From: Acidobacteriaceae bacterium KBS 83
Lineage (GTDB): Bacteria > Acidobacteriota > Terriglobia > Terriglobales > Acidobacteriaceae
Reading direction: 5' to 3'
DNA: 64,000 nt
Assembly (NCBI GenBank): GCA_000381585.1
Contig: KB906733.1
Span: forward strand, 248,001 to 312,000
Shown here piece by piece: positions 15,648 through 26,901 of this stretch (the stretch's first letter is position 1; every line of letters starts with the position of its first letter). The position numbers and the translations under genes are program-made. The notes under the pieces are model-generated. The model saw only the letters and a list, made by a program, of their open reading frames with translations. It made no database searches and was not told the DNA's origin.

Positions 15648-18491
15648 TCACTGGGGACTCGGCTGCGGCTGTTGCTGGTCCTGTTGCTGCTGCTGATCGT
15701 CTTTTTTCCCGAAGAGGCGTCCGAAGAAGCCGCGCTTTTTCGGCTTGGGCTTCTCCTGTTCGGCGTTCTGGGCGCTCTGGACGTTGGGAACTCCGGGCTG
15801 CTGCGGCTGGCCGGGAGGCAAAACGGTAGGCCCACTGCGTGGCGGCAGGGACTGCTGCGGCGGTCCCCCCAATCCAAAAAGCTTCTGGAAGAAGTTGCGC
15901 TGGTCCTCGTTGGGATGGGAGCAGGTGTTCCGCGGGGCGGTGCCTTCGAGGAAGGCGGCGTAGTAGTCGTTCGGGCAGGTTTCGTCGGCGAGGAGGTTGG
16001 TGGTTTTGTCGAGCTTCACCAGGTCGACGCCCTGCGGGATGGAGAAGTCGCGCGTGTCGGAGTATTGGGGAAGCTTGACGGCGCGATTCATGAACTCGGC
16101 CCAGATGGGTGCGGCAGCCTGCGCGCCTTCGAGCTTGATGTCGGAATAATCGTCGTTGCCGACCCAGATGATGCAGATGAGGTTGGAGGTGTACCCGGCG
16201 TACCATGCGTCGCGCGAGGTGCCGGTTTTGGCGGCGGCAGGCGCCATAAAGCCGCGCGCGCGGACGCCGGCAGCGGTGCCTGCATTCATCACGTTCTGCA
16301 ACATGTTCGTAGTGAGATAGGCGACGCGTGGGTCGAGGATGGGTTTGACATCCGGTTGGTGATCGCTGATGGGATCGCCGTTGGCAGCACGGACCGATGC
16401 AACCTCCCAGGGAATGATGCGGCTGCCGTTGTTAGCAAAGGTAGTGTAGGCGCCGGCCATGTCCACCGGCGTGGCGTCATATGCGCCGAGAGCAACGGCG
16501 GGCGTGCCCTGCGCTGAGCGAATGCCGGCGTCGCGCGCCAGCGCGGCCACGTTGTCATAGCCGACCATCTGGGCCAGCTCGACCGTGGCATTGTTCAGCG
16601 AGTATTGCAGTGCATAGCGCGCGGTGACCTCACCCAGGCCATGATGGCCGTAGTTGCGCGGCGCATAGCCGCCTTCAAATGTGGTCGGGTCGTTGTTGAG
16701 CAACGTGATCTCGGTGAAGAGACCATGGTGCAAACCGGGGTCTGGCGGAGGCGGGGTAGCGCCATTCTGCGGCGGGTTGGTGGCGACGCCAGTATTGCCG
16801 TTTGGATTGGCATCAGCGGAGGCATCCACGACCGTGGCCGGGGCAGTGAGCTGCGTTCCGGCGAGCGAGGTGTTGAAGGCAGCGGCGTAGACGAAAGGCT
16901 TGAAGATGGAGCCGGTGGGCCGGTGGGCGATGGCGTGATTGAGCTGCGAGATGCCGTAGTTACGTCCACCCACCAGCGCCAGGACCTGGCCAGTATGTGG
17001 ATTGAGCGCCACCAGCGCAACCTGTGGGCTGTCGATCGTCTCGGGGTGTTTGGATTTCGCGCGTCGCTTTTCGACCAGCTCGTCGACGGTCTTCATGCCC
17101 TCGGTAACGGCTTCGTTGGCGGCTTCCTGCAGATCAGGATCGAGTGAACTGTAGACGCGCAGACCCTGGGAGCTGAACTGCTGCTCGCCATAGTTGCGGA
17201 CGATCTGATCGTGAACGATGTCGATGAAGTAAGGGGCAAGGCCGCCATCGATAGTGCCGGGTGCGAGGCGGAGCGGCTCCTGGCGCGCAGCCTGTTCCTG
17301 GGCTTCGGTGATGGCGCCGGTTTCGACCATAGCGCCGAGCACCACATTGCGGCGTGCGATGGCGCGCTTGCCCTGATGGCGGTAAGGGTTCAGCGCGCTG
17401 GGCTGCTGAATCATGCCCGCCAGCAGCGCGCATTCCGCCAGATCGAGCTGGCGGACATCTTTGCCGAAGTAAGCCTGGGCGGCCTCGCCGAAGCCGTAGA
17501 TGCCGAAGGACCCCTGCTGGCCGAGCGGGATCTCGTTGGCGTACATCTCGAAGAGCTGCTGCTTGGTATAGCGGTGCTCGAGCTGAAAGGTGATAGCGAC
17601 TTCGATCAGCTTGCGCTTGATGTGGCGAGCCGGCGAGAGGAAGATGCCGCGTGCGAGCTGCATGGTCAGGGTGGATGCTCCACCACGATAGCGGCGATCG
17701 CCAATCAAGTCGTGGTAGGCCCAGCCAAACAGCGAGTAATAGTCAACGCCGCCGTGGGAGAAGAAGCGGCGGTCCTCGATGGAGGTCACGGCCTGGACCA
17801 GCGCGGGCGGCAGCTCGTTGTAGGTGACGATGCGGCGTTTGACGCGGTTGGCGCCTTCGGAGAGGCTGGTGATCAGCTGGGGCTCGAGCTCGTAAGCAGA
17901 GAGCTGCTGCTTCGCATCGCCGGAGATTCTGGTGACCATGCCATCGTCGAAGGAGATTGTGGCGCCCTCCTGCGAGTGGTAGGACTGCGGGCCGGGATGC
18001 ACGCTGATGCTTTCGCCGCGGAGCTGATAGGTGCCCATCGGCGAGGCGCTGCTGCTATCAGAGCCGGTATAGCCGGCGGTACGGAGCTGCTGGGCGACGG
18101 ACGCAGCCGTAAGCTTCTGTCCCACGCGGACCTCGCGCGGCGCGGCGTAGATGCGTGGCGTCAGGTTGAAGAGAGGCTTCGACAGGCGCTCGTCGACGAC
18201 CTGTTTGTATTTGTTGGAGTAGTAGCTGAAGGTGACGCCGAGAATAAGCAGCGTGAAAGTACAGACGATGCAGACGAGGATCAGCACCGTCTCCCAGAGT
18301 GGCTTTTCGCTGATGATGCGGTTGGGCGGGAGCTTTAGTTTGACTGCCAATGTAGAAAAATTCCTGACGGAGCCTGCCGCCGAGTGAAGAGCCCTTCGGG
18401 CACGAGCCAGCGGACTGGGGTCGAAGTCGGACAAGGCATCCTGATGGTATGACGTCAGCGGCGCAGGCTTAGCGCGATCCGTTTGACGCAA
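15648..18491 (-). CDS. Bifunctional penicillin-binding protein 1 (PBP1B-like)
   Basis: This 947-residue class A PBP polymerises and cross-links peptidoglycan at the inner membrane. A cytoplasmic tail precedes a single membrane helix at about 66-90. A UB2H-like segment (about 112-160) is followed by the GT51 glycosyltransferase, with catalytic Glu239 in EDRRFFSHGGVDYY and the GASTLTMQLAR block. The transpeptidase has TGSIFKPF (Ser near 527), SLNN (near 634) and KTGT (near 755). The UB2H-like part argues for PBP1B rather than PBP1A type. The C terminus is an unusual low-complexity tail rich in Lys, Pro and Gln, ending in a poly-Gln stretch. Confidence 0.92.
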   Translation of the reverse strand: MRQTDRAKPAPLTSYHQDALSDFDPSPLARARRALHSAAGSVRNFSTLAVKLKLPPNRIISEKPLWETVLILVCIVCTFTLLILGVTFSYYSNKYKQVVDERLSKPLFNLTPRIYAAPREVRVGQKLTAASVAQQLRTAGYTGSDSSSASPMGTYQLRGESISVHPGPQSYHSQEGATISFDDGMVTRISGDAKQQLSAYELEPQLITSLSEGANRVKRRIVTYNELPPALVQAVTSIEDRRFFSHGGVDYYSLFGWAYHDLIGDRRYRGGASTLTMQLARGIFLSPARHIKRKLIEVAITFQLEHRYTKQQLFEMYANEIPLGQQGSFGIYGFGEAAQAYFGKDVRQLDLAECALLAGMIQQPSALNPYRHQGKRAIARRNVVLGAMVETGAITEAQEQAARQEPLRLAPGTIDGGLAPYFIDIVHDQIVRNYGEQQFSSQGLRVYSSLDPDLQEAANEAVTEGMKTVDELVEKRRAKSKHPETIDSPQVALVALNPHTGQVLALVGGRNYGISQLNHAIAHRPTGSIFKPFVYAAAFNTSLAGTQLTAPATVVDASADANPNGNTGVATNPPQNGATPPPPDPGLHHGLFTEITLLNNDPTTFEGGYAPRNYGHHGLGEVTARYALQYSLNNATVELAQMVGYDNVAALARDAGIRSAQGTPAVALGAYDATPVDMAGAYTTFANNGSRIIPWEVASVRAANGDPISDHQPDVKPILDPRVAYLTTNMLQNVMNAGTAAGVRARGFMAPAAAKTGTSRDAWYAGYTSNLICIIWVGNDDYSDIKLEGAQAAAPIWAEFMNRAVKLPQYSDTRDFSIPQGVDLVKLDKTTNLLADETCPNDYYAAFLEGTAPRNTCSHPNEDQRNFFQKLFGLGGPPQQSLPPRSGPTVLPPGQPQQPGVPNVQSAQNAEQEKPKPKKRGFFGRLFGKKDDQQQQQDQQQPQPSPQ

Positions 18492-18597
18492 TGTCCTCTA
18501 TGATACGCGGCGCGAGCAGTCAGTTGGCGTGGCCAGAAGGGTACATCCCGGTCTGTCGTTAGAAGCCCGGTGGAGCATCTCCCGCGATGCAAACAGT

Positions 18598-20451
<1,854 letters not shown>

Positions 20452-20537
20452 GCGGGTAGGGATCTCGTCTTCTTTCGGCGCTTGATTCGTAATGCGAGCG
20501 GCAATAACAGTGTATCGAAGCGGAGGCGCGCGCCTGC

Positions 20538-21056
20538 CTAGCGGAGTCGATTGCGGGGCCACTTGTCCCGCGCCCACAGGACAAGTTCTACCCCGAGGAA
20601 CACGGCGGCAACAGGAAGCAGACGTATGGCGAGCGCCCCCGCCCAGATCGTGGCGTAATCATGAGCGATCTCCCATGCGCCGCAGGCGAGTCCTGCCACG
20701 AGGCAGATTCCGCCGACCCAGCGACGAAACGCCGGCCCGATCTCACCCCGAGGCGCAAACTCTGGACGATTGACGACCAGCAGCGGCTGCCCGGCTCGAC
20801 CTTCGTGATCGAAGACGACGCAGCGCATGGTCGGATATCGCTCCACCTGATCGCGCGCGAACTCTTCAGCCTCCTGCCGTGAGTCTGAAATGGTGCAGAT
20901 TTGCCCGCTGGCGTCGGGCGTCGGCGTATTGTCCGGTTGTTTTGGCGAGCCGGTGCGTGCATCTTCGCACAGGATACCGAACTCGCCGGGTATCATGCGG
21001 TCGCTCCATGTGGGAGGATGGGCGCGCTCGTCATAGATGAGAATGGTGCGGACCAC
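20538..21056 (-). CDS. Hypothetical membrane protein with two C-terminal helices
   Basis: This protein of about 172 residues has a soluble N-terminal half ([13 protein letters not shown], then an [12 protein letters not shown] helix) and two membrane helices near the C terminus. I do not recognise the family. The GTG at 21056 is preceded by AGGTGAT and is the preferred start; the frame continues to 21182 into the divergent lipoprotein gene. It is separated from proS by 86 bases on the same strand. Confidence 0.55.
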   Translation of the reverse strand: MVRTILIYDERAHPPTWSDRMIPGEFGILCEDARTGSPKQPDNTPTPDASGQICTISDSRQEAEEFARDQVERYPTMRCVVFDHEGRAGQPLLVVNRPEFAPRGEIGPAFRRWVGGICLVAGLACGAWEIAHDYATIWAGALAIRLLPVAAVFLGVELVLWARDKWPRNRLR

Positions 21057-21182
21057 ACGGATCACCTGAGCGATGGTACGGCAATCGGCAATGAGACTTA
21101 TGATGACCGGGGATGATGCCTGGGGCGAAGATGCATCCCAAGAATCAGTTTGGTCGAAAGACAAGCAGGAGGCTGGTTGCAA

Positions 21183-21614
21183 ATGCGCGGGCGATGGAAG
21201 TCCTTGATGACGGCAGTGCTTTGCGTTCTCCCGCTTACTTTGGCCGGCTGCGGCAACAACGGGCCGCCGGATTTCACCTTGACGCTCGCGAGTGGGCAGA
21301 CTGGCGCAGCGACTATCACACAGGGCGGCACGGTGAACATCGGATTCCAGGTGGCTCCCGTGGACGGTTCGACCGGCAGCATCACGCTGGTGTTGAGTGG
21401 CCTGCCGCCGAAGGTCGGCGTCGCACCGGGCGCAGCAACCGTGGGGATTGGTTCGCCGCAGACCTTTGTTCTGAGTGCGGCCTCCAATGCGTCGGTCACC
21501 AGCGCCCCCGTCACGCTGACGGCAACCGGCATTTCGGGAAATGCGCAGAGTTCAGACTCGATCACGCATTCGCAGACCCTAACGCTGGCGGTGGCACCGC
21601 CTGCGGCACCGTAA
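21183..21614 (+). CDS. Hypothetical lipoprotein with Ig-like/Filamin-type domain
   Basis: This 143-residue protein has a lipoprotein signal peptide ending in LTLAGC, so it is likely attached to the outer or inner membrane. The rest is Ser/Thr/Gly/Ala-rich beta sandwich-like sequence (FTLTLASGQTGAATITQGG), similar in style to Acidobacterial Ig-like repeats. The start at 21183 has AGGAGG ten bases upstream; longer frames lack this. No function can be assigned. It is convergent with the next lipoprotein gene. Confidence 0.7.
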   Translation: MRGRWKSLMTAVLCVLPLTLAGCGNNGPPDFTLTLASGQTGAATITQGGTVNIGFQVAPVDGSTGSITLVLSGLPPKVGVAPGAATVGIGSPQTFVLSAASNASVTSAPVTLTATGISGNAQSSDSITHSQTLTLAVAPPAAP

Positions 21615-21623
21615 TTCTCGTGC

Positions 21624-22553
21624 CTAGTGTGCCGGGACGGTCGGGTCCGTATCTGGAAGAGGGACATATTTCCCGTCGCGGAAGCGCAGCCTCTCCACGC
21701 TGGTGTAGGGGATGGCGGCAGGCACTGTGGGCGGCTCGGGCTTGTGCTTGCCATGAACACGGGTGGGCTTCCCAGCCTTCGCTGCTTCCGCTTCCGGAGG
21801 AGGTTGCGTTCCGCTGCCGGTGAGCACCAGATCGTCGTAGTCCTGACCGGGAATCGGGACGAGCGTGTCAGCACGCTGCCACGCGTAGCAGGGCTCGCGT
21901 AGAGGAGATTCGGGACCGCAGGTGTCGCGATTGCTGTAGCCGGTTTCTCCGGTGAAGGGGCGCACGACGTCTTCCTGCCAAGGGATAAGCAGGCTCATGC
22001 TGGTGCTGGCAAAGTCAGCCGCCTGCGTATGGCTTTCGAGTCGGATACCGTGCAGATCAGTGCCCAGCGTGACCAGCTTGACTGAAGGCGGACGGCCGTT
22101 GCTCCCTGCCAGGTCAACTGCGTCGTTCTCGTCTTCAAGCAGCCATGTGTTCATGCGGCGAGTAAAGACGGCCATGCCGATGACCGGCCGGCAGAGGATG
22201 CAATTGAAGAGGTCGTCGCCGGGGCGGCCGGGCTTATCGCTGCGATGCGGCACCGCCGCGGTGACGACTACGTGGCGGGGATGGCCGGCTTGAAGATAGC
22301 CGGCGTCGAAGATGACAACGATATCGACGGGGTCTTTGGGAGCAAACCAGGAGCCGGCGAGCTCGATGCTGGGATGCTCCGGCAGGTTGGCCCGCGCGGT
22401 CTGCGTCGCGGGATCATAGCGGCCGTACCAGTGCTCCATGGCGTCTGCCAGCACGAATTGCCGCGGCGCCTCGACGGGGGCAGGTTTGCGCTGGCACCCG
22501 CCGAGCAGAAACAGGGCCGCCATAGAGGCAGCAATAAAACGCGAGCGCGGCAC
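21624..22553 (-). CDS. Hypothetical lipoprotein
   Basis: This 309-residue protein has a signal peptide with lipobox LLGGC and a GTG start. The mature part is soluble, begins with a Pro-rich segment, and contains a CNLxCR-like NCILCRP pair, several Trp and His residues, and a His/Lys/Pro-rich linker (RVHGKHKPEPP). I do not recognise the family. It lies 54 bases downstream of kdsD on the same strand, and a small hairpin at 22566-22584 separates them. Confidence 0.6.
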   Translation of the reverse strand: MPRSRFIAASMAALFLLGGCQRKPAPVEAPRQFVLADAMEHWYGRYDPATQTARANLPEHPSIELAGSWFAPKDPVDIVVIFDAGYLQAGHPRHVVVTAAVPHRSDKPGRPGDDLFNCILCRPVIGMAVFTRRMNTWLLEDENDAVDLAGSNGRPPSVKLVTLGTDLHGIRLESHTQAADFASTSMSLLIPWQEDVVRPFTGETGYSNRDTCGPESPLREPCYAWQRADTLVPIPGQDYDDLVLTGSGTQPPPEAEAAKAGKPTRVHGKHKPEPPTVPAAIPYTSVERLRFRDGKYVPLPDTDPTVPAH

Positions 22554-22565
22554 GCCCCCATGCTA

Positions 22566-22584
22566 GTGCAATTCTTGATTGCAC
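22566..22584 (-). terminator. Small hairpin between kdsD and the lipoprotein gene
   Basis: Arms GTGCAAT (22566-22572) and ATTGCAC (22578-22584) are separated by five bases. They lie in the 54-base gap between two minus-strand genes. There is no T-run, so its role as a terminator is doubtful; it may be an RNA-processing or leader hairpin. Confidence 0.3.
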
Positions 22585-22607
22585 GTGAGAGAAAGAGCGT
22601 CGCCTTC

Positions 22608-23603
22608 TTAGATCAGCTCCAGTCCCCAGAGGTCGTGCAGATGCAGAATGCCGAGGGCGTGCTGCTCGTCGTTTGTCACCACTAGCGACGTGATGCGGCG
22701 CTCTTCCATGATGGCGAGGCCGCGGGCGGCGAGTTCGTCGGCGGCGATGGTGTGCGGCTTGGAATTCATCGCGTCACCTGCGGTGAGGGTGAGGGCGTAG
22801 GGGCCGCGGCCTTCGAGCAGGCGGCGGAGGTCGCCGTCCGAGATGATGCCGATGAGCGTACCGTCGCCGTCGAGCACTGTCGTGATACCAAGTTTTTTGC
22901 GCGACATCTCGTAGATCACGTCGCTCATGGGCGTGGCGGCTGCGACGGAGGGCAGAGCGTCGCCAGCGTGCATCAGGTCGCGGACGAAGGCGAGCTTTTT
23001 GCCGAGCTTTCCGCCGGGATGAAGCGATGCGAAGTCCTCCGGGCGAAAGCCCTTGCGCAGCGAGACCGCGATGGCCAGTGCATCGCCCAGGGCGAGCATG
23101 GCGGTGGTAGAGGCGGTAGGAGCGAGGCCCAGGCCGCACGCCTCGTTCGGTACGGAGCAGTCGAGCGCAACGTCGCTTGAGAGTGCGAGCGTGGAATCGA
23201 GGTTGCAGCAGAAAGAGATCAGTGCATCCCCGATGCGCTTGAGCGTGGCCAGCAGGCGCAGGATTTCCTCCGTCTCGCCCGAGGCGGAGAGCGCAAGCAC
23301 GAGATCGCCCTTGATGAGCATTCCCAGATCGCCGTGCAAGGCTTCGGCAGGATGCAGGAAGAGCGCCGGCGTGCCGGTAGAGGATAGGGTTGCGGCGATC
23401 TTCTGCGCGATGATGCCGCTCTTGCCCATGCCGGTGACAACGACGCGGCCGCGCGTCTCACCGCAGCGAAGTACGAGCTCGACCGCAGCGGCGAAAGGCG
23501 CAGCCATGGCGCCTTCAAGCCGCATCGCGAGAGCGAGAAGACCTTCAGCCTGCGTGCGGATGAGGCTGGCGGGTGTGGTGGCGGGATCGGATGGTCCGGT
23601 CAT
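22608..23603 (-). CDS. kdsD: Arabinose-5-phosphate isomerase (KpsF/GutQ family)
   Basis: This 331-residue protein has an N-terminal SIS domain (about 30-200, with VVTGMGKSGIIAQK and SASGETEEILR) and two C-terminal CBS domains (about 205-325). It interconverts ribulose-5-phosphate and arabinose-5-phosphate for Kdo and lipopolysaccharide synthesis. The start at 23603 (MTGPSDP) is preferred over the upstream extension. The gene fits the Gram-negative envelope genes elsewhere in the window. Confidence 0.92.
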   Translation of the reverse strand: MTGPSDPATTPASLIRTQAEGLLALAMRLEGAMAAPFAAAVELVLRCGETRGRVVVTGMGKSGIIAQKIAATLSSTGTPALFLHPAEALHGDLGMLIKGDLVLALSASGETEEILRLLATLKRIGDALISFCCNLDSTLALSSDVALDCSVPNEACGLGLAPTASTTAMLALGDALAIAVSLRKGFRPEDFASLHPGGKLGKKLAFVRDLMHAGDALPSVAAATPMSDVIYEMSRKKLGITTVLDGDGTLIGIISDGDLRRLLEGRGPYALTLTAGDAMNSKPHTIAADELAARGLAIMEERRITSLVVTNDEQHALGILHLHDLWGLELI

Positions 23604-23667
23604 GATTTGTACAGTGCAGCAATGACGATGGCAGGCGAGAAGGCATTCCGGCAAGTGCCAGCCGTAT

Positions 23668-24078
23668 TCATTCCATCACGTAACACATGCCCGGCTCGTC
23701 GGGATCGCCAGGTCGGAAGCCATAACGAGCGTAGAGAGGCGCGACACCGCGATCTGAAAAGAGATTGACGAAGGCTCCGGGCCGTGCGGTCCGGCGCAGC
23801 CACGCATCAATGGTGTCGAGGATCTGCTTCCCGAGGCCTCGGCCCCGGTGTTCGGGAAGCACCGCGATGTCCGCCACCTGGAAGACGGTGCCGCCATCGC
23901 CGACAACGCGTCCCATCCCGACCGCGCGGCCGCGGTATTCGACCACGACGGCAAAGAGTGTATTGGGAAGTGCAATCCGCGCGATCTCCTCACTGCGCGG
24001 GGAGAGGCCAGCTCCTACGCGGAGTTCGCAGTATTCCCCTACGGTCGGATTGCGCAGGGCGATTTCATATTCCGGCAT
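23668..24078 (-). CDS. GNAT family N-acetyltransferase
   Basis: This 136-residue protein has the GNAT fold. The acetyl-CoA pyrophosphate loop is in VLPEHRGRGLGKQI (R-G-x-G-x-G/A type), and a C-terminal YARYGF strand is present. The target molecule is unknown. It is placed 64 bases from kdsD, and divergent from the TlpA gene. Confidence 0.85.
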   Translation of the reverse strand: MPEYEIALRNPTVGEYCELRVGAGLSPRSEEIARIALPNTLFAVVVEYRGRAVGMGRVVGDGGTVFQVADIAVLPEHRGRGLGKQILDTIDAWLRRTARPGAFVNLFSDRGVAPLYARYGFRPGDPDEPGMCYVME

Positions 24079-24223
24079 CTTGAAATCAGCTTAGACGGTC
24101 GACGCGCACTCCGGGTGCGCACTGTGCTCGTCCGCAGGATGGGCGACCCTGAGCCGCCCGGAAGAACGTCCATATAAAATGAGAGGTTGCGCAGAAACGG
24201 CGCAGCACGCGGAAAGGTATTGT

Positions 24224-24835
24224 TTGAAGCGCAATCTGGTTGTCATTCTCGTTGTGTTTGTCGCGCTGGGCCTGATGGCCTGGTCTGGATATCAGAACCT
24301 GCAGCGCCGTCGCGCCGCTCAGAAGGCCCAGCCGCATGTCGCGCTGCTGGACCAGTCCAACCAGACGGTGCAGCAGGACGTGGAGTCCGAAGGGTTGCCG
24401 AATTTGCGCGGCAAGAAGGCACCTGCCTTCACGCTGAAGACGCAGGATGGCCGCAAGGTGTCGCTTGCCGACTACAAAGGTAAGGCGGTGCTGGTGAATT
24501 TCTGGGCGACATGGTGCGTTCCGTGCAAGCTCGAGATGCCGTGGTTCGTAGATCTGCGCAAGCAGTACGCCGCGCAGGGATTCGAGATCCTGGGCGTGAA
24601 TGAGGATGAAGCCAAGGACCACGGACAGATTGGGAAGTTCACCAGGAAGATTGGTGTGAATTATCCGATTCTGCTGGGCAGCGATGCGACGGCGAAGTCC
24701 TATGGCGGTGTCGATGTTTTGCCGACGTCGTTCTATGTGGGCCGCGACGGCAAAGTTGTGGAAGAGGCGGCTGGGCTGATCTCTCGCGATGAGATTGAGG
24801 CCAATATCAAGAAGGCACTGGCGACGAGGGATTGA
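24224..24835 (+). CDS. TlpA/ResA family membrane-anchored thioredoxin
   Basis: This protein of about 203 residues has an N-terminal membrane anchor (KRNLVVILVVFVALGLMAW) and a periplasmic thioredoxin domain with the active site WATWCVPCK. A cis-Pro lies in DVLPTSFYVG. It is a TlpA/ResA-like reductase for cytochrome c maturation or periplasmic disulfide reduction. The start is a TTG at 24224 preceded by GGAAAGG; an ATG at 24179 would add 15 residues without a site. Its stop overlaps the ATG of the DsbD-N gene (TGATG), indicating coupling. Confidence 0.88.
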   Translation: MKRNLVVILVVFVALGLMAWSGYQNLQRRRAAQKAQPHVALLDQSNQTVQQDVESEGLPNLRGKKAPAFTLKTQDGRKVSLADYKGKAVLVNFWATWCVPCKLEMPWFVDLRKQYAAQGFEILGVNEDEAKDHGQIGKFTRKIGVNYPILLGSDATAKSYGGVDVLPTSFYVGRDGKVVEEAAGLISRDEIEANIKKALATRD

Positions 24836-25368
24836 TGCGAAGGCGAGTCATCACGTCAGCGAGCCAGAGAGTCCGGCTTCTCTGGTGCGTCGTTGCGGCC
24901 GGCTTCGTTGTGACCGCGGTATTCGCGCAGAAGTTTCCCTGGCAGGACACACCTGAGGCTGACGGTAAGACGCCGCAGACGGTGCGCTTTGCCGGGCCGG
25001 AACAGACCGAGATTGCAGCACGCAAACCGCAGGTGGTGGAACTGTACTTTAAGATCCAGGACGGGTTTCATATCAACTCGCATACGCCGCATGAGAAGAC
25101 CCTGATTCCGACCCAACTCATGGTGGTGGACGGAGACGGCGTGAATGTCACCGGCGTCGATTTTCCGCCGGGCACGGATACGAGCTTCGCTTTCGCGCCG
25201 AACCAGAAGGTGAGCGTGTACACCGGCTCGGTGACGCTGCGCGCGCACATGACTGTTGCGCCGGGCGGCCACTTGTTGCAGGGAGCGCTACGCTACCAGG
25301 CGTGCGATGCGAATGCGTGCATGCCCCCGCGCAAGATCCCTGTTGCGGTAAGTCTGCTGGCCAAGTAG
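24835..25368 (+). CDS. DsbD N-terminal (alpha) domain protein
   Basis: This 177-residue secreted or anchored protein matches the immunoglobulin-like N-terminal domain of DsbD. In full DsbD that domain passes electrons to periplasmic partners. The two redox cysteines are visible in YQACDANACMPP. The transmembrane beta domain and C-terminal thioredoxin of full DsbD are absent. It is coupled to the TlpA gene by an ATG/TGA overlap, so the pair may act as a split redox relay whose membrane electron donor is encoded elsewhere. Confidence 0.8.
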   Translation: MRRRVITSASQRVRLLWCVVAAGFVVTAVFAQKFPWQDTPEADGKTPQTVRFAGPEQTEIAARKPQVVELYFKIQDGFHINSHTPHEKTLIPTQLMVVDGDGVNVTGVDFPPGTDTSFAFAPNQKVSVYTGSVTLRAHMTVAPGGHLLQGALRYQACDANACMPPRKIPVAVSLLAK

Positions 25369-25418
25369 CTCGTGTGTTGCGTGATAGCATCGCGGCTGAA
25401 CTCCTAGGAAAACGATTG

Positions 25419-26894
25419 ATGATTCGGACGCCACTCCTGCTTTCGCTCGCGATTGCGAGCGCTGTACCCGCCTGCATCTTTGCTCAAACATCCGATCCGC
25501 AATCGCCGCAGGAGCGGATCGCGCAGATGCTCAACGAGTCGCCAGGCGCCTGGACACCGGCACAGCTTGCCAATATGGAACGGCTGCGCGATGCCGCGTT
25601 GACGGATCCCTACGCGTTGACGGAGCTGCGCCATCTGACCGACAACATCGGTCCGCGGCTTGCCGGTTCGCCGCAGGCGCAGCACGCAGTGGAGTGGGTG
25701 GCCGACGAGATGCGCGCGCTGGGCGCGACCGTCACGATTGAGAAGACAACTGTGCCCCGTTGGGTACGCGGTCAGGAAACGGCGGAGCTGACGAGTTGGC
25801 CCGGCATGACGCCGAAGACCACGCAGAAGATCGTGCTGACCGCATTGGGCGGCAGCGTTGCGACCCCGAGGGATGGTGTGAATGCGCCGGTCCTCGTAGT
25901 CGATTCATTTGCCGACCTCAAAGCTCTGTCGAAGGATGCCGTGAAGGGGAAGATCCTGCTCTTCAACGAGCACTTCGATAAAGGGCTGGCGGCGCAGGGC
26001 CGCGGCGATGCGGCGTATGGCGAGGCCGTCCTGTATCGTGGCGCTGCGCCGAGCGTGGCGGCATCCATGGGCGCGATTGCGACGCTGGTGCGCTCGGTCG
26101 GCGGGGCAGACTACAGATTGCCTCACACCGGGATGACGTATTACTCGCCCGGCCTGCCGAAGATCCCGTCGGCAGCAGTGACCGCAGAGGACGCTGACCT
26201 GCTGAAGAACCTGGCATCGCAAGGCGAAGTCCAGATGCATTTGACTTTGACGCCGGAGACGCTGACGCCGGTGGAAACGGCGAATGTGATCGCGGACTGG
26301 ACGGGTACGGAGCATCCAGAGCAGGTGGTGATCGTCTCCGGGCATCTGGATTCCTGGGACCTGGCGACCGGTGCGATCGACGATGGTGCAGGCATCGTGG
26401 TGTCGATGCAGGCGATTCACCTGCTCCAGAAACTGGGGATTCATCCAAAGCGTACCGTGCGCTTCGTCGCGTGGATGGATGAAGAGCAAGGCTCGTTTGG
26501 AGCGCAGACTTACGCAAAGGACTACGCCGGCGAGTTGAAGAATCATGTGGGTGCGATCGAATCGGATCTCGGCGCGGGACATCCGACCGGCATTTACTTC
26601 CAGGGTGGGGACACGCTGGATGATTGGCTGAAGCCGCTGTCGCGTGTGCTTGCGCCGATCGGTGCGCCGCTGCTTGAACGCAGTCCGGAGACGGGTGAGG
26701 ATATCAACTCTGTGACAGAGAAAGGCGTGCCGGGCTTCGCGCCAATCCAGGACAGCCGATACTACTTCAACTATCACCACACACCAGCCGACACGTTTGA
26801 CAAGGTGAATCCGCGCGAGCTGGGAGAGAACGCGGCGGTGATGCTTGTGACGGCGTATGCGCTGGCGGATGCAGAGACGCCGGCTCCGCGTTAG
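25419..26894 (+). CDS. M28 family metallopeptidase with PA domain
   Basis: This protein of about 491 residues has a signal peptide (MIRTPLLLSLAIASAVPACI). A PA insert spans about 110-260. The catalytic zinc domain has SGHLDSWD (His, Asp), DDGAG (bridging Asp), WMDEEQG (catalytic Glu plus ligand), ESDLGAGH and the final His in YHHTPAD. It acts as a secreted or periplasmic aminopeptidase. The start at 25419 is preferred because it begins the signal peptide. Substrate is unknown. Confidence 0.9.
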   Translation: MIRTPLLLSLAIASAVPACIFAQTSDPQSPQERIAQMLNESPGAWTPAQLANMERLRDAALTDPYALTELRHLTDNIGPRLAGSPQAQHAVEWVADEMRALGATVTIEKTTVPRWVRGQETAELTSWPGMTPKTTQKIVLTALGGSVATPRDGVNAPVLVVDSFADLKALSKDAVKGKILLFNEHFDKGLAAQGRGDAAYGEAVLYRGAAPSVAASMGAIATLVRSVGGADYRLPHTGMTYYSPGLPKIPSAAVTAEDADLLKNLASQGEVQMHLTLTPETLTPVETANVIADWTGTEHPEQVVIVSGHLDSWDLATGAIDDGAGIVVSMQAIHLLQKLGIHPKRTVRFVAWMDEEQGSFGAQTYAKDYAGELKNHVGAIESDLGAGHPTGIYFQGGDTLDDWLKPLSRVLAPIGAPLLERSPETGEDINSVTEKGVPGFAPIQDSRYYFNYHHTPADTFDKVNPRELGENAAVMLVTAYALADAETPAPR

Positions 26895-26901
26895 AGCTGC
26901 T

